From Turbatrix aceti (taxonomy: Eukaryota; Nematoda; Chromadorea; Rhabditida; Panagrolaimidae), in the NCBI GenBank assembly GCA_963969345.1, contig OZ017768.1:3372718-3436717 (forward strand): DNA of 64,000 nt, read 5' to 3'. How positions within the stretch are numbered: the first letter of the stretch is position 1; every line of letters starts with the position of its first letter. Of the stretch, positions 22,301 through 32,706 are shown in pieces. The translations under genes were made by a program, and so were the position numbers. The notes beneath the pieces were generated by a model. The model worked only from the letters and a program-made list of their open reading frames with translations, searched no databases and was not told the origin of the DNA.

Positions 22301-25300
22301 GTTGTTTTGTTGTCGTAGCAATGCAATAACGGTAGTTCACCAGATGGCGGGACTTTTTGGTGCCCACTCGGTTGTTTGATAGACGACGGCAATAAATTAG
22401 GCCGAACGAACGGCGCTGCCGGCAACAGGCAAAGGGGAATGGAAGGAAGCAAAGGGCAAAGTGTCCTCTTAGGCGTGGAGTTAAGGAAGACAGATATGCC
22501 TTAAATTGGAACGAGTTTGGTGAAATCGACAGTCTGAATCTCGTCGTCGCGTTCATTTGTTCGGTCAATCCGTTTCAATGGCACACGCACGAATAGAATA
22601 AGGGTTTTGTTTATGTACAAACGCAGACTCGCGCGAGGGATGGATGCAGCAACATCATTCGCGTGCAAAGTCTGATGAATTCCGGCAGCAACAGGGGCTG
22701 TCTAGGAGACACAACGTGGAGAATCGTGTGAGCTTTCTAATGAGACAAAGTTTGCGAGTCAGGAGAGGAGTACACGCGAACGAACACTGACTGCAAAAAT
22801 GTAGGACGAGAAAGAGATTTTTGGTACAGTTTTGCAGAATTTTTGTTGCAAGAAAAGGTGAGAAATTGGCTGTTACCTCCCGCGTCAAAGTGGCGGGAGA
22901 ACAAGTTCGGATAGCACGTTTTATCTCATCACGGGAAAAACAAAACAAAAGCAGGAAGCACAGCTCAAGCATTGATTAGTGTATACAGGGCCTTTTTATT
23001 TTAGCTTATCGGTAAATAAACCAGAGGACAGTAGACAGCCAACTGTACTCGTTTCTGTATCCCCAAATTGTTTGTCGCATTTTGTCGTCGTTCTCGTTCT
23101 CGTCGTCGTCGTCAGTGCTTGCGAGAGGTGAAGAGCGTCGCTTTTTGGCCTCGGGCTGCAAGAAGGGTAAACATTGCAAAAAAACATGGGGAAACAGAAA
23201 TATTGAAGCTCTTATTATGCACGGAAGGGCAGGGGGGAATCATGGATGGGACGTGGACGAGGAAGGAGTACGAGTGACCTGAGGTGCATGCAAAGGCACA
23301 CGTAGACGGCGAAAAGTCATCGGTCAATCACTTATGATGGGTTGATTTGGACTGGCTGCCGTAAGGCGGATCAGTTTTTTTAACGATGAGATAGATGCAA
23401 GGGTAGCAGAGTGATGGATCTAGGGACGGACATGGCAGGGTAGACGACGTCAAGCTGCTGGGTGTGACGTGACAGGTATTGGTTAGGCTATGCGGACAGG
23501 ACGGGACGCGGCTATGATGTCCCTCAGAAATGAGAGGGGGGTAATGTCTGTTCTAATGAACTGGAAATCGAGAGAGATGTCTGCTCTAATGAACTGTGGA
23601 AGTTGAAAGTTGGCGTGAGAGTAGTGGAAAGTTCTAAACTAAACTGAGACTGACTGTTCGGTTTGATTGGTTTTACGTCAACGACGTGAAACCGCGGATA
23701 TTTTTTTAACCCAATCTCCTCAGAGGTGAGGAGGATTTTGCGGTCGTGTATATATGAGCGCGCCTAGTGAGTGGCACTTGACTTGACTTTTTCCGCTACA
23801 GGCAAAAAGGCTTGTTCTCTCCCGCTCTCTGCAAGCGGCAATTGCTAAACACGAGGCTTGTTAAATCCAGGACTTTGAAACAAACTTATTTTTAAATTTT
23901 TACTGATGACGGAAATTTTGAACGAACGTAAGAGAAATACACGTGATTTTTTGATGTACCGCGACTACGATTTTTTAACGTTTGTGTAGATTTTTTAAAA
24001 AGAAGTAAACACGCGGGGATTCATTCATTTCGAGCGTCGTTGCACGGCTACAAATTGCACCAAGCAAAGTACAAACTTTTTGTTTGCAAAAAAATGTTTG
24101 CATTGGATTAAACTTTAAATTCATATTTTTTTTCAGCGACCCGGAACAATGCCTGAGCTACACCGGCATGCTCGTCGAGCATTTCAACGGACACGTTCGC
24201 TACGGGGCCGCTATCGCACTTGGCATCGCATGTGCCGGCTCTGGTTACAAGGTTGGTTGGTGGACTCTCACTCGGGCTGGGTGGGATCATAACTTTGAAT
24301 GCCACAGCAGGGCTTGCTTGACATGTACCTGTAAGTCAGGAGGGGGGGGGGGGTGTCAAAATAACACAACTTCTGGGAAAGTGGATAGAATGGTGTCTGC
24401 AAAAACGGGGTGATGAAACAAAAGCAGATGGATGGGACGGGGGTTTCTCATAGGTATAGCAAAGAAGAAAAAAAAGAGTGAATGAAAACAGCATCAATGG
24501 GGCAATAAATAGATGATGTAGATACGTACGCAAGGTAAAAAAGCAGCCGGGTAGTTGCAGTTTTGCACGCGAAATTTGACCTCTGTTTTTTTGTCGCGTT
24601 AGATTTATTAAAGGAATCGCTAAAGTGTTACCAGAGTCGCGCGTACACGGGTTTTTTTTAAATTCTTAGAACACTGCAAAAAAATGAACAATAGAGGAAT
24701 GGGAACGCTGCGGACTTTAGCTATAGTTTGGTAGAAGTTGGCATCATATTGCGTGTCCTCTCACCTGTATTGTGCGGGATCGAGTTGAACACTTGTGGGG
24801 CAACGAACGAACCCGTGCAAGCCTAGGAAGAGCACTGGTAGGGCTTGCACGGGGTAAAAAAGTTCGAAAGAACTGAAAAAGTCTGGCTTGTCGCGCAAAG
24901 ATTCATTCATCGCTCAGAATATAAAAGTTGCGTGGTTAATTTGGCTTTTTATAGTTCCTGAAAGTGACGCCTTTTTTTTGCTTCATTTCATTGCAAGTAT
25001 ATGGCTCAAGGCGTGAGCCTTCTCTGTGAGAAGGCAGGTCAGTTGCGTGGTCAGTTCGCATATTAGAAGAAGACGCGACGCATGCGTGCAAGCGGAAGGG
25101 AGTAAAAAAAGAGAGGGGAGGGAGCTATAGCTACTTCTTCTTCTTGGACAAGTGCATCCATCATTCATCTTTCACCCACCCCACCGCTACCACCTGGGTC
25201 AAGAAGGAGCACTCTCTCTTTCTTGCTCCAGGCGCAAAGACGAAGAAGCAAGCAACGACGAAGAGAAGAAAGATACTATTCGTGGGTTCTTTGCCCGATC

Positions 25301-28300
25301 TTTTTGAGGAATTGATTAATTTCTAAGTGTGTGAAACGCGTTGGTTGTCGAATGCAGGGCCCCCTCCCCTGCTTGAGGGGGCACACGCAAGCCTGATTTG
25401 ATGCTCAATGACGTCCCGGCATCTTCTATCCTATGCATGCCGTAGATGATTTTTGGGACAATTTTAGCACTGTCACCAAAAATAGAGAATCCGTGGGAGG
25501 TTGTTATATTCTAAAGATCAAATTGGGTTTGATTTTCTAAAATTATAATTTTTTTGTTGGAAATGTAGAAAAAAATTGTTTCATTCGCACGATGCCCAGT
25601 TATCTTAGTTACTGGCTCGAAGAGGTTACGGAGATCATCTCCTCTTCGAATTGGCTGCAAAAATAGGGAAGCGAGCAATGTGCCATCCATTCAGCCATCC
25701 ATCGTTAGGCAGTTTGTGGAGATTGCAGAGAGGCACTTAGGAATTTTAACGCCTGGTCTAGAGCTGCAAAAAAAGGCATTAGAGATTGTCAATTACGGTG
25801 ATTGGACCAATGAAAAACCATTTTATATGCCAAAATGAATCTTAGACTTCAGAGAAGTTTTCCGGAAGTGAACTGATAAAGCAAAAAAAAAGTGCAAAGG
25901 GTACATGTAGGAAAAAAGGGGGCCTGCCGGGAGGGGGAAACTTGAGATGGTTTGACTTGGAATTACTAAGTTACATACATACATACCTCTGTGATGCGAG
26001 GTGGTGAAAAAAATGACAAAAGAACTGAATTTAGATGTTAATTGTTTCTTTTCCGACAAACTAGCATGTGTAACTCTAGCATATTTGGCTACATACATAA
26101 ATACGTACGTAAAACGGTACTACAAAGTTCTTTTTTTCGTTCTCTGTGCGAGCAAAAATATTTATTTTTTAAGTCAGGTATTTATGAAGTATGAAGTGTT
26201 TTTTTGAGGTTTTTGAGGGTTCACGATGAAGGATGAATTTGCACGTTAGCCTGGAGTTGACGATGTAATTGCCAGGTGCACGATGATGAATAGGGGTCTT
26301 TCAGCGTGTGCTAAGGGGTTCCGTAAAGAATAAATTATGCTTTTTTTTGCGCGCTGAATGACACCTATTGTTTAGCGTCATCGGAGGGCTTCAACCAGGA
26401 AGCCGTCAGCCAGCATTCTTGGCGGGAATACATATTTTAAATTAGTTTTTGGACGTAGAAATTTTAACTATGCGGGAGAAGAAAGATCAAACATTACTTT
26501 TTTGTGGGGATTTTTTTTCAAAAAAATTGAAAAAAAATCGGTAGTAGTCTATTTTTGCTGGAAACAGCACAATAGAGCGTGGATCGCTCTAAAAACACTC
26601 AAATCTGGGATTTCAAATGACAAAAAATAGCTGCAAGTGAACTAAACAGATTTCTGTCTTGCAAATTGAGAAATACTGAGTTTCCGTAGAGAAAAAAAAA
26701 TATATTTAAAAAAAGGCGGTGTGTGATATTAATGGACAATTATAAGAAGTCATGTGACGGGAGAAATGAATCGTCATACGATTTATTAGTCGCTTTTTAT
26801 TAGTCGTGTAGCGACGACGATGAACAGGCTCGGCAGACAGCAGCAAGTGTGATTCAAGGAATACATAAGTAATCAAAAATAAATATTTTTCTCACACAGC
26901 TGTTTTTTTTTGAAATATTTAGAATGCGTAGTTTATTATCTATCCAGGTGAATTTTTGTTTTGTCTACAAAAACAGTATTAACGGGGATAAAGGCGCGCC
27001 CGGCGTTTTTGATCACAGAAAATGGACGAAAATAACAGCGAAATAAGTAAGAGCCTCAAAGGTGCAATGAAAACGTCATACGGACGATCAAACCATTCCT
27101 GGCAGTTGTTTTGTGGAAAATGGCATTGGTGCCAAATAAGGAAGGCGCCATGGATGAACTGCAAAACTGTTGACGATTGTTTACAGCATGTTTTGCTTGC
27201 TTGCATGCGCCTGCTATAAACAAATCGAAAAAAAAGGAATGTTGAGGTGTACGAACAAACGAACGAGCAAAGGGGAATAAGATGAGTAACGACAGATTGG
27301 ATCTGACTGAGAAAATTTATACCTCAAAGAGATAAATTCAGTTCAAAGTGCCGAAGCGGCATCGGAACTTGTCTACGATGCGGAATAAATAATATACTAA
27401 CCCTGCCCCCTCAAGATGAGCATCTTTATAGGATGGTTTTTGATCGGAACAAAAAGTGACTGGAGTCCCCGTAATTAAACAAAAAAAAATACAAATTAGC
27501 TTTTGGTTTATTTTTTGTTTTTGTTTGTGTTCGTTTTACTTGAATTTTTTATATCCGGGGAATTAGCGAAGAAAAGTGACAAAATTTGGCTGACTTGTAG
27601 CGTCGAAGACAGACAAAACGGCACACGCAATCACAGAAACAGCGTGGGGGGTCTAAATAATTTATGGGGTGGTTAATCTTTAATTTAAAGCATAAAAACT
27701 ATTTGACTTTGACTTTTCAGGAAGCAATTGCGCTCCTCGAGCCGATGCTCTCGGCGAAGGAGAACTTTGTCAGACAGGGGGCCCTCATCGCGCTTTCCTT
27801 CATCCTGATCCAGCAGACGGAGCCGACGTGCCCGAAGGTCGTCGACTTTCGCAAGACCATCATGCGCATGATCACGGAAAAGACCGAAGAGCAGATTACC
27901 AAGTTTGGCGCTGTCCTTGCACAGGGCATTCTCGATGCGGGTGGACGCAATGTGACAATCTCCCTTCACAACCGAAATGGTCATCCTGACATGACATCGG
28001 TCATCGGAACGTTTGTCTTCCTCCAGCACTGGTACTGGCATTCGTTCTCACTCTTTGCCTCGCTGGCATTCAAACCGACCTGTCTCATTGGTCTCAACAA
28101 GAATCTCGAGGTTGGTTTTTGTTGAATCAAAAATTAAATATTTAGATACTATAATAAGAAAAAAATCGCGCACAACGAGAGTAAAAAATGCATCGTAGGC
28201 GAGAAGGATTGGACTCAATAATTTTTTAATTGCCAAGATGCATGGGACAAGAAACAACGATTAGGCAGAGTTTAATATGTAATGTAATGGACATGTGTCA

Positions 28301-31300
28301 AAAAAGTTATTAGCTCTTTATGTGCCATTCGTGAAGGGTCGTATTCATGCAAACAACGAGGAGAGGAAAAAAACGCGCGCTGAAGATAGTAGATACAACG
28401 AAGAACTCTTCTTGTTGGTTTTTTTGTCCCATCCCACAAAAGGATGCCTGCAAAAAACAGTCAAACGAAGAAGTAGAAAAAAAAGAAGCAAAGTTTGCTG
28501 GCATGTCAATGTTTGTTAATGCTAACTGCACACCAAAGCGACTGCTCAATTATGCCATTGTTGGCAGGGCCGGGCCGTCTGAGGTGTCGATTTGAGGGGG
28601 GGGAGGAAGAATGACCTGAAATTCCGCGGGTTTTTTTGTGCTGAAAGTCGGTCGAATGACTAGGTCGCAAGAAGTTCATAGGCATCAGGAAAAGGAAAAG
28701 CATGCGATTTTGATACACACTGAGCGAGCGCATCCGGAGTCGGTGAAGCGCCGAGACGACACGTGAATGAATAACTTTTGATGCAGTATTTTGAGAATTA
28801 ATTACACCAGAGGTTGGCTTTTCATGCATTTTTTTGGAATTAGCAGAAGCTTCAATTACACGCTGGCTCACCTTTTAACGCAAAAAATGGCGAGTACGCC
28901 TATTTAAGGGTCTGTGAAGTCAGAAAAAAAAACAACAATCGTACGCGTGTTTTTTTTTGTACACGGACGCGCGTGCCTTCAAAGGAGATTTATTAGATAC
29001 TAACAATGATGAAGAAGAAGAATAGACAAAAACAAACAAGGAACAGCCGTTTTTGTGTTGGCTCCGGAGAGGAGGAGAAGGAAATGCCGAATAGCGAACA
29101 AGGCACACGAAAAGCGCAACGTTCCGCGAGTCATTTGATGATTATGAAGAGCAACGAGTGAGCTTATTCGACGCGATATATTATTGTTTTTTACTCCCCC
29201 ATTCGTAATGGGGCGTTCGATCAACGAGGCGCAGAAAAAAAAGGGGGGATTTATGGGTTTTTTGTTTTTTTGCAAAAACGTAAAACATGCAAAGAAATTT
29301 ATTATTTGCACACTTACGATTGTTTTTAACCAATCGTTGTCACGATTCATGGCTCTGATCTTACCTGGAGGAAAAATAACCAAGATGAGGTACATAGGTG
29401 CAAGCGAGAAGGTTCTAGAAAAGTGTTTGTAGTATGGGTACCCACTCAATTAAATATATAGATGGCACAGTCTTATGATTTGGGTTGGTTGTTAGGGGGC
29501 ACTGCAAGCGCCCCCAGGGAACCATCACATGAAAATTTGTTGGTTGTTGTCGTTTGATACGATAAATACTAATAGGCCAACGAACAGAGCGACAAATGTC
29601 AACGGTATTTAAATAAAAAAAAATATTATTTTTTGTCACTTCAGATGCCAGCAATCGAGTTCAAGTGCAACGCGAAGCCATCGACGTTCGCGTATCCGCC
29701 TCCGCTGGAAGACAAGAAAAAGGAAGAAACAGAAAAGGTCGAAGCCGCGGTTCTCTCGATCACGTTCAAGAAGAAGCAGAAGGAAAAGGAGGCCAAGAGC
29801 AAGTCGGCGTCGGCGGCGGCTACGACGCCTGCTTCGTCGACCACGACTACTACTGCTACTGGAACGGGCACCGCCGCTGTTCCCACGATTGCCGTAGCAA
29901 AACGTGAGTTTTTGAACGTAAAAAAATCACGCCGGTTAGAGAGAGGGGACATATCCATTTTCTATTTTTAATCCGGAAAGAGGAAATGCAAGAAAACTAA
30001 AAAAAGATCTACATCTCACTAACTAAGCTGGCTGATGACGTATTTTTTTTTCAAATTTCTGTTCGCATGAATTGTTTTTTTAGCCTTCAAAGAGGACGAG
30101 TCTACAGCCGAGAAAATGGAGGTTGACACAACATCAACCAGCGCTGAGGACACCAAGGCTCCGGCCAAGGCTGCAGATGACAAGTGAGTTTTTCACGCTC
30201 TTCTTGCGGCGATGACGGGTGGGCAATGTGATGGGAGGAAACGGTTTCACGGGGGTTTCCCACTAGCTTCGAAAACACGACAGACATTTTTAGACTCTTA
30301 GACTCGGAATGAGTGTTTTCTGGAAATGTAGGTGTCGTCACGAGGCACAAAGGAAGATAATAAAAAGAGGCACACTATTTTTTTTCTTTTTTGATGGGGG
30401 TTATAAAAGTGATTTTTGTTTGTTATTTAATTGAAGCAATTTGAAAAAATAGTTAAAGCACAGCGCTTCTTTTGCCAAGATTCATCAATTTTTTTTCTGA
30501 TTTTATTTGATTTGATTTGCCAAAGATTTGGCAGAACAGGGGACGCGTAATTTCTTGCTCCACGCCTTTTTGGCCTGCATGTATTTACCCGGCTTCCTTC
30601 CGAAGCACACTCTAAACGCGAGAAGCCACGTGCTGTCTTCTGGCAACGAAAGCGCAGGATGTCGCAATTTCCGGGGGGCATGTTGCGTAGCATCACACTG
30701 GCTCCACGGTGCCAAAGGAAAACTCGTGATTTTTGAACACAAGAAAAAATTTCATTTTGATTACCGACTAACAATTCATTTATTCATTTTTTCGCACTTA
30801 AAAAATTAAAATTTGAAAGGTCAACTGATGTGAGCATGTCTCTTTTTTGTTCTCTTCCGCATTGTGACTTTGTGCCGAGTTTAGAAGAAGAACGCAAATT
30901 AATGGAATAATTCTGGAATTGGTCTTATGGACGCTGGAGTTGGAGGGGGTGATAAAAAATGAAGGAGTTAGGTTGCAGAAACGATGATTTAGTTTTTAGT
31001 TTTTACAAGCAGCCAATTTGCGAAATGAGTGAAATTACTGTGCTTTGGTGCGATTGGGAGGGGGATAATTGGCACATGACGCGTTTGAAATATCACATCT
31101 CATACTTGGTTTACTATTCATTTTTGAGAAATTGACTTTGTTTTTTTGCTTTCGCTTTTGCTTTTCTTGTGGATTACTAGGATTTCTGAGTCGAAAACAG
31201 GGAGTTTTTTGAGTCTGCTTATTGCCGCAGCTTGGCACACTGCCTAGGAAAAAGTCGCTTTGAATTTCACACGGAAGCGGAACTTTTTGACGAACAGGAG

Positions 31301-31675
31301 TCATCGCCTTAGTAACACTGAATCACGGACAATCTCCCATGCATGCATTCTTTCAGGACTTCGTCCGGCAAAGATGCCTCCAAGGAAGCCATCAAAGAGC
31401 CTCCCGTCCCTGAGCCCAACAATTTCAACGTCAAGAATCCCGCCCGCGTCGTTCGTCTCCAGCTGAAGACGCTTCAGGTCCTCGATGACTCTCGCTACAA
31501 GCCGCTCAAGTCTCTCGGCCATGGCGGAATTATTCTGCTTCGCGACACAAAGCCCGATGAGAAGGAAGACATTGTCGCGCTCGTTCCTGCGGGCGGCTCA
31601 ACCAGCACCGGAGGCCCCGTCAACGCCGAGCTTCCCCAGCCGCCGCCGTTCGAGATCAACCTGGAGAACTACTAG
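15843..31675 (+). CDS. rpn-2: 26S proteasome non-ATPase regulatory subunit 1 (RPN2)
   Basis: Ten exons (15843-15900, 15953-16263, 16324-16827, 17139-17560, 17942-18670, 24137-24251, 27721-28110, 29645-29903, 30084-30183, 31357-31675) join in frame to 1068 residues (human PSMD1 is 953). RPN2 is the largest scaffold subunit of the 19S base; its proteasome/cyclosome (PC) repeat solenoid binds other subunits. Family stretches include [28 protein letters not shown], the PC repeats of exons 5-7 ([46 protein letters not shown]) and [15 protein letters not shown]. Extra length comes from Thr/Ala-rich inserts in exons 4 and 8-9. Intron 5 (5466 bases) contains the ser-1-like gene on the other strand. 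The first residues are uncertain: ATG 15843 reads through exon 1, but the splice also creates an ATG across the A|TG junction, 20 codons later. Confidence 0.95.
18671..24136. other. rpn-2 intron 5, host of an antisense gene
   Basis: A 5466-base intron. 19045-22079 is the antisense serotonin receptor gene. 22080-24136 must hold its promoter; it is mixed sequence with no coding frame of note and a TATATA-like stretch near 23748 in + orientation. An (AAAC)n microsatellite lies at about 18975-18993, next to the receptor 3' end. Confidence 0.8.
19045..22079 (-). CDS. ser-1: 5-HT2-type serotonin receptor (SER-1-like GPCR)
   Basis: Five exons (22079-21680, 21383-20924, 20858-20163, 20007-19515, 19458-19045) join in frame to 820 residues. 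This is a rhodopsin-class amine receptor closest to the 5-HT2 group, expected to couple to Gq. Visible: N-terminal glycosylation site NQT; TM1 [10 protein letters not shown]2 [19 protein letters not shown]; Cys143; the amine-binding Asp150 of TM3 ([10 protein letters not shown]); DRY at 167-169; TM6 with CWTPFF (about 434); and NPIIY in TM7 (about 473). Intracellular loop 3 is long. The tail is unusually long (about 340 residues), with eight Gln in a row near 19367-19390, and ends ETYL, a class I PDZ ligand. C. elegans SER-1 is reported to bind a PDZ protein through a similar C-terminus. The start is the first ATG after an acceptor (AG at 22111-22112). Confidence 0.92.
24812..24853. repeat. 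12-bp perfect stem hairpin
   Basis: CCCGTGCAAGCC (24812-24823) pairs with GGCTTGCACGGG (24842-24853) across an 18-base loop. It is G+C-rich against an A/T-rich intron. Too short for an obvious microRNA precursor. Confidence 0.8.
25359..25382. repeat. 8-bp G+C hairpin
   Basis: GCCCCCTC (25359-25366), loop CCCTGCTT, GAGGGGGC (25375-25382). Confidence 0.75.
28111..29644. other. rpn-2 intron 7, no gene seen
   Basis: Mixed A/T-rich sequence with no recognisable exon, RNA gene or long repeat on either strand. Confidence 0.5.
30184..31356. other. rpn-2 intron 9, no gene seen
   Basis: 1173 bases. The GTGAGTTTTT donor and CATTCTTTCAG acceptor are clear; nothing else is recognised inside. Confidence 0.5.
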
Positions 31676-31895
31676 GCTGGGCGCGGCAGTGCAGTGGTGG
31701 AGATGAATGACCGAAGTCAACAACTAACAGCCGGTCAGGTCCGCGTGCTGCTGGTGTTCTTTCTTCTGTGTTTTAATTAAAATTAAGGCTTTTCAGTGTG
31801 TAATCCCTTGCGATTATTTATTTTTTTGTCTTGTCGCTGTAATTGATCCGCTATCATGAAAAGTAAAGTTTGGTATGCAGGGGCAGAGGTGAAAG

Positions 31896-32706
31896 GTCAG
31901 GGGTCCTGTGAGTCCAAAACGGACAAAACAGAAATGTTTTTTGGAGATGAAAAAGTTCTGCGTGGACCAGTGCTGTAAAAAAATTGAAAAGTGGGGTATC
32001 CGATCTCAAACTTGAAAATTCGAATAATCGGACACGAAAACCGAAATTTTGGGTATTCGGTTTAAAAACCCGAAAAATTTTGTCTGAAAGCTAAAAAAAT
32101 AGGCTTAAGTTTGAGTATTTCTCTCTTTTTTTTTATATTGTTTACGTTTTTTTTCCAAAAATATCAGAAAACCAAAATTTTGGGATCCCGGTCAAAAAAC
32201 CTGCATTTTTTTGCGTCTAAAAACTGCGAAAATAGTTTGGCCGGAATTTAAATTGAGTATTTCGCTTTTTTTAAACAATATTTTGAACTTTTTTATATTT
32301 AGTTTTTTTTTGCCAAAATGTTCACGTAATTTTTGTAAAATATTTTTTGTTCGTTTTGAAAACTTTAATTTTCTGATACCCGATCGTATAATTTGGGTAC
32401 CCGGTCCCGAAAAATCGCAGTTTTTTGTGCCTGAAAAATCTAAATTTATGCCATTTTTTGCTCTAAAAATTTGAATTTTTCGCGTTTTTAATCATAATTT
32501 TTACCTTTTCATATTTTATTAACAAAAAATAAATACGTCATTTTGATCAAAAAAATTTCTTTCGGGTTGAAAAACCGAATTTTCGGATACCCGACCCGAA
32601 ACCTAAGTTTTCGAATAACCCGCCTGAAAACCGGGTCAGGGGTTCCACGGGTCCAAGATGGACTCGAAAGGGACGTTTTTGTCCGATAAAAGGTTTTGCG
32701 TTGACC
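31896..32706. repeat. Decayed repeat element flanked by imperfect direct repeats
   Basis: The core (about 31985-32635) is full of GGGTATCCG/CGGGTACCCGGTC motifs in both orientations separated by AAAACCCGAAAATTT, as in degenerate inverted-repeat transposons. On each side is an about 70-base imperfect direct repeat beginning GTCAGGGGT and ending near TGGACC/TTGACC (31896-31968 and 32634-32705). There is no coding capacity. A fragment with the same motifs lies in rpn-2 intron 3 near 16870. Confidence 0.5.

Larger units (their letters stand above)
24252..27720. other. rpn-2 intron 6, no gene seen
   Basis: 3469 bases with no supportable exon on either strand. It contains hairpins at 24812-24853 and 25359-25382, a third at about 25610-25653 (CGAAGAGG..CCTCTTCG), and a CATACATACATAC microsatellite near 25974. 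Confidence 0.6.

Noticed and set aside
23748..23770. TATATA-like sequence as a promoter
   Set aside because: It is on the plus strand inside rpn-2 intron 5, opposite to the nested receptor, with no plus-strand gene starting after it.
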